From contig NZ_CP087134.1 in assembly GCF_020911925.1 (NCBI RefSeq), positions 2,852,001-2,916,000 of the forward strand: 64,000 nt of DNA. Direction: 5' to 3'. Under the pieces are notes generated by a model. The model did no database searches and was not told the DNA's origin. It saw only the letters and a program-made list of their open reading frames with translations. The stretch is from Flavobacterium cupriresistens. GTDB lineage: Bacteria > Bacteroidota > Bacteroidia > Flavobacteriales > Flavobacteriaceae. Shown one piece after another: positions 1-7,673 of the stretch. A program made the position numbers and the translations under genes. Position 1 is the first letter of the stretch. Each line of letters begins with the position of its first letter.

Positions 1-51
1 AAAATACAGAGAATTGTTGTTTACAAAATAACATTTGCTGAACATTTATTT

Positions 52-82
52 AAAGCCTGTCTCAAAAAGACAGGCTTTTTTG
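52..82 (+). terminator. Intrinsic terminator of an upstream gene outside the window
   Basis: An 11-bp stem (AAAGCCTGTCT / AGACAGGCTTT) with a 5-base loop is followed by a T run. It most likely ends a gene lying left of the window. The stretch from here to the curlin gene has no convincing ORF. Confidence 0.8.
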
Positions 83-264
83 CGATTATGTTAAAATTAA
101 GTCGGTTATTTTTTAATTTTAACAAATGTTTTGGATTAAATGTAAGGAAATTGCAATAAGTAATTAATTTCTGACGACCCAAAATAACAAAAATAGTAGT
201 TCGTCGAGATAGTGTTACATTTCATCGAAAAGACGTTAATGTATTGTAAAATAGGTATTTGTAC

Positions 265-298
265 TTGATTTTTGTTTGGGTAACTTTTTCTAATTTTG
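265..298 (+). promoter_or_regulatory. Predicted promoter of the curli operon
   Basis: TAATTTTG at 291-298 fits the Bacteroidetes -7 consensus TAnnTTTG. A TTG at 265-267 lies 23 bases upstream; other TTGs at 272-274 and 276-278 are closer. A start about 7 bases downstream would leave a leader of roughly 120 bases before the curlin ATG. This is consensus matching only. Confidence 0.45.
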
Positions 299-427
299 AA
301 TCAGAAAAGAGAAAATAAGTGCAAAAATTTGTTTTCAAATGATGTTAGATTCTTAAAGAATTTCACCCCAAGATTCGCTTTAGCCTACATAATAAGTTGT
401 ATTAATAACCAATTAAATATATTTATT

Positions 428-1276
428 ATGAAAAAAGTAATTTTAAGCATCTCCGCGATGCTATTTGTAGGTGCAGCAGCTTTTGCTCAGGGAAACACTT
501 CTTCTGTAAATCAGGTTGGTAACTCTGACCAAGGTATCGTAAATCAAAACGGACAAACGAATGCTTCTACAATTGATCAATTAGGAAATACCAATAAATC
601 AGAAGTTTATCAAGGTATTATGCCGGGAGTTTACAATGCTAAAAGTAATATGGCAGATGTAAAACAAAAAGGAGACAACAATGGTGCATTTATTTCTCAA
701 AGTAATCATGATAACAAAGCGTATCAAACTCAAACAGGAAACAGTAATGGCGCAACTATCTGGCAAGATCAGATAGCACCACCGGCTTCAGCTCTTGGAG
801 GATGGGATAAAGCAACTCAAACTCAAACAGGAAACTATAATTCAGCTACCGTAGATCAGGGTACAACAGGAAACGAAAAACCAACCGGACTTCCTTTCAA
901 TGCTACTCAATTGGGGTATGCAGCAGCAGTTAGTGTTCCGTTTGCTCCTCACAGCCAAAACGAAGCAACCCAAACTCAAAATGGAGATAACAATGTAGCT
1001 TATGCTAGTCAAGGTGGAGTTAAAAACAAATCTTGGCAAACTCAAACTTCTCCAACCGGTACTTCTGCAGCGGATAAAAACGTTTCCAACCATTATCAAT
1101 ATGGAAATGAAAATGAAGCAAAAAGTACTCAAACTGGTACTAAATTGACTGAAAACACACTACAAATTGGAGATTACAACAAAGCAACTGTAACTCAAAC
1201 AGGAGCTTCTCACAGTAGTATTTCTTTCTCAAAAGGAAATTCAAATACGATCTTGGTGACACAATCAGGAATGTAA
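428..1276 (+). CDS. csgA: Major curlin-like amyloid subunit (CsgA family)
   Basis: Predicted 282-residue secreted subunit of a functional amyloid fibre. Residues 1-21 form a signal peptide ending AFAQ. The mature chain is built of degenerate curlin repeats of the QxGxxNxAxxxQ kind: NQVGN, NQNGQ, DQLGN, KQKGD, TQTGN (twice), TQNGD, LQIGD and TQTGA are visible. It is longer than E. coli CsgA (about 150 residues) and the repeats are interrupted by irregular inserts, for example around residues 125-160 and 175-190. The ATG at 428 was chosen because it starts directly at the signal peptide; an in-frame ATG-less extension back to 296 would put 44 unrelated residues ahead of it. It is the first gene of a curli operon and is separated from the next gene by a hairpin. 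Confidence 0.9.
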   Translation: MKKVILSISAMLFVGAAAFAQGNTSSVNQVGNSDQGIVNQNGQTNASTIDQLGNTNKSEVYQGIMPGVYNAKSNMADVKQKGDNNGAFISQSNHDNKAYQTQTGNSNGATIWQDQIAPPASALGGWDKATQTQTGNYNSATVDQGTTGNEKPTGLPFNATQLGYAAAVSVPFAPHSQNEATQTQNGDNNVAYASQGGVKNKSWQTQTSPTGTSAADKNVSNHYQYGNENEAKSTQTGTKLTENTLQIGDYNKATVTQTGASHSSISFSKGNSNTILVTQSGM

Positions 1277-1290
1277 GGAATGAAATAGAT

Positions 1291-1322
1291 GAGATAGTCG
1301 TAGAACGACTATCTCATTTTTT
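1291..1322 (+). terminator. Hairpin between csgA and csgB (terminator or attenuator)
   Basis: GAGATAGTCGT (1291-1301) pairs perfectly with ACGACTATCTC (1305-1315) across a 3-base loop and is followed by a T-rich run. It lies inside the operon, so partial termination would give more major curlin than the minor subunit and secretion genes. Confidence 0.75.
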
Positions 1323-1340
1323 AATTTTAAAAGAGTAAAG

Positions 1341-1862
1341 ATGAAAACTTACATTTTAAATAGTGTCTTGCTTTTGCTTTTTTCGTCCGCATTTTATGCG
1401 CAGGAGAAAGAAGACAGTCCTTATTTCAGACCATACAGTTCTTCTGTGTTTAATACAAAAGAAGTGGCGCTGAGTGTGATTTCTTCTTTGGATAAAAAAG
1501 CGCAGAATGATTTATATGCAAGAATCCAATCGGGAGTTCAGATACAACAGATTGGAGATTATAATACCGTAAACGCCAATTTAAAAGCAACAGAAGTAAA
1601 AGTTTCGGTTAATCAGCAAGGGAATAACAACGAATTGTTTTTAGACAAAAATGCAAAAACAATTACGCAGAATATTATCCAAAAAGGGAATGACAATGCT
1701 ATTTCTGACTTCACTTTGCATACCAATTATAAGGTAAATACGCAGATGATTCAGAATGGAGATAATCAAAATATTAAAAGTATCGGAACCAATTCCATGT
1801 CAAAAAACATGAAGATTACCCAAACCGGAAATGGTGCCTCATTAATTCTTATAAATAAGTAA
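1341..1862 (+). CDS. csgB: Minor curlin / nucleator-like protein (CsgB-like)
   Basis: A 173-residue secreted protein. Residues 1-21 are a signal peptide ending FYAQ. About 50 residues of non-repeat sequence follow, then four or five degenerate curlin repeats (QQIGDYN, NQQGNNN, QKGNDN, IQNGDN, TQTGNG). The position directly after the major curlin and the lower repeat content fit a nucleator that anchors and seeds fibre growth, as CsgB does in enterobacteria. It could instead be a second structural subunit; sequence alone does not separate these roles. It precedes the csgE/F/G secretion genes, with only two bases between its stop and the next start. Confidence 0.75.
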   Translation: MKTYILNSVLLLLFSSAFYAQEKEDSPYFRPYSSSVFNTKEVALSVISSLDKKAQNDLYARIQSGVQIQQIGDYNTVNANLKATEVKVSVNQQGNNNELFLDKNAKTITQNIIQKGNDNAISDFTLHTNYKVNTQMIQNGDNQNIKSIGTNSMSKNMKITQTGNGASLILINK

Positions 1863-1864
1863 GT

Positions 1865-2269
1865 ATGCATTTTTTATACAGACATATAACCCTTTTATTA
1901 CTTGTCTTTACCACGATATCCTATGGACAGGTTCCTCAGGATAAAATAAAGGCAAAAATAGAGATTGAAAAAATAGAAGGAAACGTAAAAATTACGGCCA
2001 GTGCTGAAAATCTCACAGAAGTAATTAGAAGTGCCAGTTATAGATTGTCTGCTATAAAAAATAATAATAAAAGTAATAATCAGTCTAATAATTCTCAGGA
2101 AGGGATTTTTACCCTCCAGCCAAGCGAAATTAAAAAATTGTCTACTGCCCAGGTAAATCTGGAACCCGATGATGAAGTAATAGTTTTGTTATTGTTTTAT
2201 GATGAAAATAAACAAATCATAGCAAAAGATCGTGTGATGATTGGGGATGAAAAAAAAAAGATGATGTGA
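1865..2269 (+). CDS. N-terminal part of a split CsgE (CsgH-like domain with signal peptide)
   Basis: A 134-residue ORF with a signal peptide ending SYGQ (about residues 1-22). The rest resembles a small beta-sandwich domain of the CsgC/CsgH kind (KAKIEIEKIEGNVKITASA, then a Q/N-rich linker). It stops immediately after an A10 run (2250-2259). The next ORF begins at the same place one frame back, has no signal peptide of its own and carries the CsgE domain. Reading one extra A at the run joins the two as GDEKKKDDVKVLPVDGFELR, a natural linker. I infer one protein of about 243 residues spanning 1865-2595, split by a homopolymer indel, either a sequencing error or a real slippage site. CsgC/CsgH proteins restrain premature curlin polymerisation in the periplasm; that role here is an inference. 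Confidence 0.7.
   Translation: MHFLYRHITLLLLVFTTISYGQVPQDKIKAKIEIEKIEGNVKITASAENLTEVIRSASYRLSAIKNNNKSNNQSNNSQEGIFTLQPSEIKKLSTAQVNLEPDDEVIVLLLFYDENKQIIAKDRVMIGDEKKKMM
2250..2259 (+). other. A10 homopolymer at the csgE frame break
   Basis: Ten consecutive A bases precede GATGATGTGA. The upstream frame closes at TGA 2267-2269. A one-base gain (A11, or a -1 slip) enters the CsgE frame with no stop. Runs of this length are prone to assembly error and to polymerase slippage in AT-rich bacteria. Confidence 0.8.
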
Positions 2270-2595
2270 AAGTTCTCCCTGTAGACGGGTTTGAGTTGAG
2301 AGGTATCATTACAGACGATACGAAAACTAAAATAGGAAAGGATTTTTACGATCGCTATTATTACAGATACAATGATATTGGAATAAATGCTGAAAAAATA
2401 GTAACAATAGGCGAAGAATATAGTTTTGCACGAAATACCTCCATATCAATTACCATTGATAATGAAGTTATTTATGAATTTTTAGCCAGACCCGATGATG
2501 ATTTTTTAGATGCTGTCGCAGAAGAATCTGTAAACGCGACCTATGCCTATTTTAAAGAGAAAGAAAAACAAAGCAAATATTTCACTCAGTATTAA
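2266..2595 (+). CDS. csgE: CsgE domain, curli secretion specificity factor (C-terminal part of a split gene)
   Basis: About 109 residues matching CsgE: GIITDDTKTKIGKDFYDRYY corresponds to the GLLTNHTVSSIGHDFYRAF region of E. coli CsgE. It is followed by a TITIDNEVIYEFLARP strand pair and a C-terminal helix. CsgE is periplasmic; it caps the CsgG channel and delivers curlin. As an independent ORF it would have to start at GTG 2266, overlapping the previous stop, with no signal peptide and no ribosome-binding site, so it could not reach the periplasm. It is best read as the second half of a CsgH-like/CsgE fusion, joined through the A10 run at 2250-2259. Confidence 0.85.
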   Translation: MKVLPVDGFELRGIITDDTKTKIGKDFYDRYYYRYNDIGINAEKIVTIGEEYSFARNTSISITIDNEVIYEFLARPDDDFLDAVAEESVNATYAYFKEKEKQSKYFTQY

Positions 2596-2611
2596 CTTTA
2601 TTATTAGCGAT

Positions 2612-3019
2612 ATGAAATTTATTTTAACCACCGCAATAGTAGTATTTCTGATCCCTCTGTCTATAAGAGCCCAGGCCTTGGTGTATAAACCTGTCAATCC
2701 GGCTTTTGGAGGAGATACCTTTAATTATCAATGGCTTTTAAGTAGTGCAGAAGCCCAAAATAAGCAAAAGGATAAAACAGTAGATACCACCCCACAAACC
2801 GATTTAGAGCGATTTAAAGCCAATTTAAATTCGCAATTATTGAGTCAGATTTCCAGTACACTCTACAAACAGCAATTTGGTACAGACGGAATCAAAGAAG
2901 GATCTTATACTTTTGGGAGCTTTTCAATAGATGTTTACCCGTCAGCAGATGGTTTAACACTTAATATTTTAGATACCAATACAGGAGAGCAGACTCAGGT
3001 AATTATCCCAAATCAATAA
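2612..3019 (+). CDS. csgF: Curli assembly protein CsgF
   Basis: A 135-residue protein. The ATG at 2612 was chosen because it starts directly at a signal peptide (residues 1-19, ending IRAQ); the open frame extends further upstream, into the end of csgE. The mature N-terminus ALVYKPVNPAFGG is the hallmark CsgF segment, which in E. coli inserts into the CsgG channel and forms a second constriction. The C-terminal part contains a predicted beta-rich region. CsgF acts at the outer membrane surface to position the nucleator. It lies 16 bases after csgE and one base before csgG, so the three are surely cotranscribed. Confidence 0.9.
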   Translation: MKFILTTAIVVFLIPLSIRAQALVYKPVNPAFGGDTFNYQWLLSSAEAQNKQKDKTVDTTPQTDLERFKANLNSQLLSQISSTLYKQQFGTDGIKEGSYTFGSFSIDVYPSADGLTLNILDTNTGEQTQVIIPNQ

Positions 3020-3020
3020 C

Positions 3021-4400
3021 ATGAGATCGCATCACTATTTATGTATCCTAGTCGGAATTCTTTTTACCGGTTGCGGTGCCTATTTCAATCAGCCTACAGG
3101 AGTAGAAAAAGCTACTTTAGGTGAGAGCACGCCTGCGACCTCCTTATTAAAAGAATTGCCTAAACCAAAAGAACCAGTCATAGTAGGAGTCTATAAGTTC
3201 AGAGACCAGACCGGACAATATAAACCGCAGGAAAACGGAAGCAGCTTTAGTACGGCGGTCACTCAGGGTGCCACTTCAATTTTGATTAAAGCACTTGAAG
3301 ATTCCAAATGGTTTATTCCTATCGAAAGGGAGAATATAGGCAACTTACTTCAGGAACGAAATCTAATTCGGGCTACCCGCCAGGAGTATATTAAAAATGC
3401 AAATCCAAATGAACCACAATTAACGCCTTTGCTGTATGCCGGAGTTTTACTGGAAGGCGGTATCGTTTCGTACGATTCGAATATTATTACCGGAGGTTTT
3501 GGAGCGCGTTATTTTGGAGCCGGAGGTTCGGTTAAATACCGTCAGGATCGGGTGACGGTTTATTTGCGGATGATCTCAACTTCCAATGGAAAAATTTTAA
3601 AATCAGTTTATGTTTCCAAGACTATTTTATCACAGGCAATTGATGAAAGTTTATTTAGATATGTGAATTTTAAAAGACTTTTGGAAGTAGAAACCGGTTA
3701 TACTACTAATGAACCGGTTCATATGGCCGTGACAGAAGCGATAGAAAAAGCGGTAGAATCTTTGGTTTTAGAAGGAATTAAAGACAATATCTGGCAGGCC
3801 GATGCACCAAAAGAAAAAGTTGATGCGCTGTTGGAAGCCTACAGTAAAGAAACCGAAACAGCAGAAGCAACGGCACTTTACGGAAGACTTTTAGAAGAAC
3901 GCAGAAGTAAATTTGCCATGGAAATTTCCGGTGGAGGAACATTAATGGACGGTGATTATGCCAATCCAATTGTGAGACCTTTTGGTAGAGGAGCGTTGAA
4001 GTTTTTTATTTCTCCCAGTTTAGATATCAGTGCTTCCACAAACGTGGTAAATCTTGCCAATAAAAACTTACTCGACGTTGGTTACATCACCTTCGATCTT
4101 AATCTGGAATGGATTATACTGCCCCGAGACCGGTTTACGCCTTATGTTTACGGAGGTGGCGGATATGCGATGAATCGAAAATTTGAAAACGTTTACGGCA
4201 AATTTCAATACGGTTTAGGTCTTGAATATTTAGCATCGAGAAGAATCGGAATAAAAGTATTCGCAGAACAAAATGTAAATTTTAGCGACAATGTCGATTA
4301 TATAAAAGCTGGAACCCGAGACGATTACTATTATAAATTCGGATTAGGTCTGACCTATTATTTTGCTAAAAATAAAAATAAAGCAAGTAAGAAAAACTAA
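3021..4400 (+). CDS. csgG: Curli secretion channel CsgG with C-terminal barrel-like extension
   Basis: A 459-residue outer-membrane lipoprotein. The lipobox FTGC gives Cys18. Residues about 50-275 match the CsgG core: VGVYKFRDQTGQYKP, SSFSTAVTQGAT, DSKWFIPIERENIGNLLQERNLIR. In E. coli nine copies form the curlin export channel. E. coli CsgG is 277 residues. This protein continues for about 170 residues with alternating hydrophobic/polar strands ending in an aromatic (YYYKFGLGLTYYF), resembling an OmpA/opacity-type beta-barrel domain. The extra domain may be typical of Bacteroidota CsgG; I infer it is a fused barrel of unknown role. It overlaps no neighbour and precedes a lipoprotein gene. Confidence 0.9.
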   Translation: MRSHHYLCILVGILFTGCGAYFNQPTGVEKATLGESTPATSLLKELPKPKEPVIVGVYKFRDQTGQYKPQENGSSFSTAVTQGATSILIKALEDSKWFIPIERENIGNLLQERNLIRATRQEYIKNANPNEPQLTPLLYAGVLLEGGIVSYDSNIITGGFGARYFGAGGSVKYRQDRVTVYLRMISTSNGKILKSVYVSKTILSQAIDESLFRYVNFKRLLEVETGYTTNEPVHMAVTEAIEKAVESLVLEGIKDNIWQADAPKEKVDALLEAYSKETETAEATALYGRLLEERRSKFAMEISGGGTLMDGDYANPIVRPFGRGALKFFISPSLDISASTNVVNLANKNLLDVGYITFDLNLEWIILPRDRFTPYVYGGGGYAMNRKFENVYGKFQYGLGLEYLASRRIGIKVFAEQNVNFSDNVDYIKAGTRDDYYYKFGLGLTYYFAKNKNKASKKN

Positions 4401-4408
4401 AAGGAGCT

Positions 4409-4498
4409 ATGGAGTTGCATTCGAAAAAAGAGGGTGCTCTATACGTTAAAATAAAGGAGGAGACAGCAGGAAGTTTAAACTTAAAAACAAATGAATAA
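4409..4498 (+). CDS. Possible 29-residue leader peptide, overlapping the next start
   Basis: A small ORF (MELHSKKEG... ending KTNE) that begins 8 bases after the csgG stop, preceded by AAGGAG, and ends TAATG so that its stop shares a base with the ATG of the lipoprotein gene at 4498. The arrangement would permit translational coupling. It is highly charged, with no signal or membrane segment and no recognised family. It may be chance; only conservation would decide. Confidence 0.3.
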   Translation: MELHSKKEGALYVKIKEETAGSLNLKTNE

Positions 4499-5982
4499 TG
4501 AAGTATTTATACAAAATAGCAAGCGTACTTTTTTTATTGTTTTTGACGGCATGCAGTGAAGAAAAAATAGACGAATCTCAGTTTGGAACGGTTTCAGGAA
4601 GAGTAGTTTCAGCAGATACTTTTACCCCTATGGAAAACGTAAAAGTATTTTCGAGTCCAACTTCCAGTATTGTATTTACAGGTGCTGATGGAAAATTTAC
4701 TATTCCAAACGTCAAAGTGGGTGAATATTCTTTTCAGGCTCAAAAAGACGGGTATATTGCCAAGTTTGAAGCAGTGACGGTTGGAGCTAATAAAGCGGCA
4801 GAAATTGTATTCGAACTTAAAAAATCAACAGCAAACAACAAACCGCCAACCGTTCCGGTATTGGCGGCACCAACAGATAATAGTACAGGGCAGGTGATTC
4901 CATTAGATTTGACTTGGACCGTAACCGACCCCGATGCAGACGAACTGACTTTTAAAATAACAGTAAGGAACAATAAAAACAGTGACGTAAAAATCTATGA
5001 CGCCGTAAAAGAGAAAAAACTAACCTTGACTGATCTGCTCTACGGTGTAAAATATTATTGGCAAGTTGAGGTGACAGATGGTGTAAATACTCCCGTTTTA
5101 AGTGCTTTAAGTAGCTTTACGACAATGGCATTTCCAACGGCACGCTATTTATTGGTTAAAAAAGTAAACGATAATAATGTAATTTATGCAGCCGATGATA
5201 CCGGGAAACAATACCAATTAACCAGTTCCGACAAAAACAGTTGGCGTCCAAGGAGAAATAATCAGGCCAATAAAATTGCTTACATCGCAACAAATGGCTC
5301 TCAAAATGATATTTATACCATGAATTTAGACGGAACAGGAGCAAAAAAAGTAACCAGTTCAGTTCCTATAGCCGGCTTCAATTCAAATTATGTAGGCTTC
5401 TCTTGGAATACTTCCGGTAGTGAACTGATTTACCCCAATTTCGATAAATTGTACAAAATAAGCAGTGACGGAAGTGGTCTCACAAAAATATACCAAACAC
5501 CAACAGGTAAGTTTATATCAGAATGTGATTGGAGTGCTGATGGAAAGAAAATTGCTTTGAAAGTAAATGATTCAGATGGTTATGGTGCTGAAATTTATAT
5601 CATTAATTTGTCGGGAGTACTAACAACATCGATTATTTCGGGAGAAGACGGAGCGTTGGGCAGTGTGAATTTTTCAGTTACCGGACAAAAACTCGTTTAT
5701 ACCAAAGATGTTTCAGGATTTGAAAATTCGACCTACCGACAGTTAGATAGCAGAATTTTTGAATATAGTTTTCTAACGTCGACTTCGACCCAGATTGTAA
5801 CGGAGAAGACATCGGGAACAAATGATTTAGATGTTCGCTATTCGCCTAATGAATCTGAATTAATTTTCACGAACACGTCTAATGATGGTATTTCAGCGAA
5901 AAATATTTTAAAAACCAGTATCGGTATTGCCAATTCCAGACAGGTATTGTTTTCGGGAAGTTCGATGCCCGATTGGGAATGA
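4498..5982 (+). CDS. Lipoprotein with CarboxypepD_reg-like, FN3-like and TolB-type propeller domains
   Basis: A 494-residue lipoprotein (lipobox LTAC, Cys19). Domain order: residues about 33-105 form a CarboxypepD_reg-like beta sandwich (GTVSGRVVSADTFTPMENV, GADGKFTIPNVKVGEYSF). Residues about 115-205 look like a fibronectin/cadherin-type module (DLTWTVTDPDADELTFK). Residues about 215-494 are a WD/TolB-like propeller with repeated strands (DIYTMNLDGTGAKKV, ISSDGSGLTKIY, CDWSADGKKIAL, YSPNESELIF). It is the last gene before the operon terminator, so it is probably part of the curli operon. A surface role in fibre anchoring or substrate binding is an inference; no catalytic motif is visible. 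Confidence 0.7.
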   Translation: MKYLYKIASVLFLLFLTACSEEKIDESQFGTVSGRVVSADTFTPMENVKVFSSPTSSIVFTGADGKFTIPNVKVGEYSFQAQKDGYIAKFEAVTVGANKAAEIVFELKKSTANNKPPTVPVLAAPTDNSTGQVIPLDLTWTVTDPDADELTFKITVRNNKNSDVKIYDAVKEKKLTLTDLLYGVKYYWQVEVTDGVNTPVLSALSSFTTMAFPTARYLLVKKVNDNNVIYAADDTGKQYQLTSSDKNSWRPRRNNQANKIAYIATNGSQNDIYTMNLDGTGAKKVTSSVPIAGFNSNYVGFSWNTSGSELIYPNFDKLYKISSDGSGLTKIYQTPTGKFISECDWSADGKKIALKVNDSDGYGAEIYIINLSGVLTTSIISGEDGALGSVNFSVTGQKLVYTKDVSGFENSTYRQLDSRIFEYSFLTSTSTQIVTEKTSGTNDLDVRYSPNESELIFTNTSNDGISAKNILKTSIGIANSRQVLFSGSSMPDWE

Positions 5983-6024
5983 TTTAAGGAATGCTAAAAG
6001 TTTCAAAACCAGATTTAATAGCAG

Positions 6025-6060
6025 AATTCGGCATTGCCTAAAAACATGCCGAATTTTTTT
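6025..6060 (+). terminator. Terminator of the curli operon
   Basis: AATTCGGCAT (6025-6034) pairs with ATGCCGAATT (6045-6054) and is followed by a T run. It overlaps the upstream in-frame ATG at 6034, which argues that purM starts further downstream. Confidence 0.85.
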
Positions 6061-6104
6061 GCGAATCAAACAATTGAATCAACCAAAGAATTAAAAAAAC
6101 TGAT

Positions 6105-6112
6105 TATCTTTG
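6105..6112 (+). promoter_or_regulatory. Predicted -7 element of purM
   Basis: TATCTTTG matches TAnnTTTG and lies 26 bases before the chosen ATG. No well-placed TTG -33 was found. It supports the start at 6139. Confidence 0.5.
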
Positions 6113-6138
6113 CACCACATCAACACAAACTAATTTTC

Positions 6139-7317
6139 ATGAGTTCAGATTCTAGCAAAAGGTACGCACAAAGAGGTGTTTCGGCATCAAAAGAAGACGT
6201 ACACAACGCCATAAAAAATATTGATAAAGGTTTATTTCCACAAGCATTTTGTAAAATTGTTCCTGATTATTTAACTCAGGATTCAGACTATTGCCTAATC
6301 ATGCACGCAGACGGAGCCGGTACAAAATCGTCTTTGGCCTATATGTATTGGAAAGAAACAGGAGATATTTCGGTTTGGAAAGGAATTGCTCAGGACGCTT
6401 TAATCATGAACATAGATGATTTATTATGTGTTGGTGCAACCGATAATATTCTACTTTCTTCCACAATTGGAAGAAACAAAAACTTAATCCCTGGTGAAGT
6501 GCTTTCGGCGATTATCAACGGAACAGAAGAATTAATCAACGAATTAAAATCTTTTGGCGTAACCATTCATTCAACAGGAGGAGAAACCGCAGATGTTGGT
6601 GATGTTGTTCGTACCATTATTGTAGATTCTACCGTAACGGCACGTATGAAACGCAGCGATGTTGTCGACAATGCAAACATCAAAGCGGGTGACGTAATTG
6701 TTGGTTTGGCTTCTTTTGGTCAGGCAACTTACGAGAAAAGTTACAATGGCGGTATGGGAAGTAACGGACTTACTTCTGCACGTCATGATGTTTTCGGGAA
6801 ATATTTGGCTGCTAAATATCCGGAAAGTTACGATGCTGCAGTTCCCGAAGAATTGATTTATTCCGGACAGGTTAACTTAACAGATGAAGTAGAAAACAGC
6901 CCGATAAACGCAGGTCAGTTGGTACTTTCTCCAACAAGAACTTATGCGCCAATTATCAAGAAAATTTTAGACACCTATACACCAAACGAAATTCACGGAA
7001 TGGTGCATTGCAGTGGTGGAGCACAAACTAAAATTTTACATTTCGTTCAGAATTTACACATTATAAAAGACAATTTATTTCCGGTTCCACCATTGTTCAA
7101 GTTAATTCAGGAGCAATCAAAAACAGACTGGAAAGAAATGTATCAGGTTTTCAATTGCGGTCACCGTATGGAAATCTATGTACCGGAAGACATTGCACAG
7201 GATATCATCGCGATTTCAAAAGCATTCAATGTAGAAGCTCAAATTGTAGGTAGAGTAGAAGCTGCTGATGCTAAAAAATTAACGATCACCAGCGAGTACG
7301 GTACTTTCGAGTATTAA
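6139..7317 (+). CDS. purM: Phosphoribosylformylglycinamidine cyclo-ligase (AIR synthase), PurM-type
   Basis: A 392-residue cytoplasmic enzyme of purine synthesis converting FGAM to AIR with ATP. It begins MSSDSSKRYAQRGVSASKED. The substrate/ATP region DGAGTKSSLAY is present, with conserved GGETADVGDVV, GLASFGQATYEKSYNGGMGSNGLTSAR and GMVHCSGGAQTKI blocks. It is longer than E. coli PurM (345 residues), which I recall as usual for Bacteroidota. The open frame extends to 6034, but that stretch contains the preceding terminator and the -7 element, so 6139 is preferred. It is monocistronic, between the curli operon and a repeat-rich gap. Confidence 0.9.
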   Translation: MSSDSSKRYAQRGVSASKEDVHNAIKNIDKGLFPQAFCKIVPDYLTQDSDYCLIMHADGAGTKSSLAYMYWKETGDISVWKGIAQDALIMNIDDLLCVGATDNILLSSTIGRNKNLIPGEVLSAIINGTEELINELKSFGVTIHSTGGETADVGDVVRTIIVDSTVTARMKRSDVVDNANIKAGDVIVGLASFGQATYEKSYNGGMGSNGLTSARHDVFGKYLAAKYPESYDAAVPEELIYSGQVNLTDEVENSPINAGQLVLSPTRTYAPIIKKILDTYTPNEIHGMVHCSGGAQTKILHFVQNLHIIKDNLFPVPPLFKLIQEQSKTDWKEMYQVFNCGHRMEIYVPEDIAQDIIAISKAFNVEAQIVGRVEAADAKKLTITSEYGTFEY

Positions 7318-7589
7318 TTTTTTTAAGATTCTGAGTTGCAAAGTTTCTAAGTTTCTGAGATTTGTTCGCGCAGTTGAGACTGAAAACTGCGACTGCAAAC
7401 TTTTGTAAAGATTCTGAGTTGCAAAGTTTCTAAGTTTCTGAGATTTGTTAGCAAAGATTCTGAGTTACAAAGTTTCTGAGATTTGTTAGCACAGTTGAGA
7501 CTGAAAACTGAGACTGAGACTGAGACCGAGAGCTTTCTAATTAAACAGCTACGCTTCTAATAGGAGCTAAAAAAAAATATTAATCCGAT
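7318..7589. repeat. Degenerate direct repeats downstream of purM
   Basis: The motif GATTCTGAGTTGCAAAGTTT, followed by a CTAAGTTTCTGAGATTTGTT segment, appears twice nearly intact (from about 7325 and 7411) and once shortened (from about 7456). Two AGTTGAGACTGAAAACTG segments sit between and after them. No ORF is supported here. Confidence 0.7.
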
Positions 7590-7659
7590 AAGCTATGTAA
7601 GTTCATTCAGGCACAACGCCAACAATTTAAATGAACTTACATAACTTATATGGTTTAAA
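7590..7659. repeat. Inverted-repeat element sharing an end with the 59-60 kb array
   Basis: The arms 7590-7607 and 7630-7647 pair with one mismatch (core ATGTAAGTTCATT / AATGAACTTACAT). The 30 bases at 7630-7659 match 60461-60490 with one difference, including ACTTATATGGTTTAAA. It probably belongs to a dispersed, mobile-like repeat family. Confidence 0.65.
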
Positions 7660-7673
7660 AAAAACACTAGATT

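Noticed and set aside
842..1132. Minus-strand 96-residue ORF within csgA
   Set aside because: It is a shadow of the repeat-rich curlin reading frame, has no start context, and overlaps a clear gene fully.
6034..6138. Longer start for purM
   Set aside because: This stretch contains the curli operon terminator and the -7 element, and the extra residues are not like PurM.
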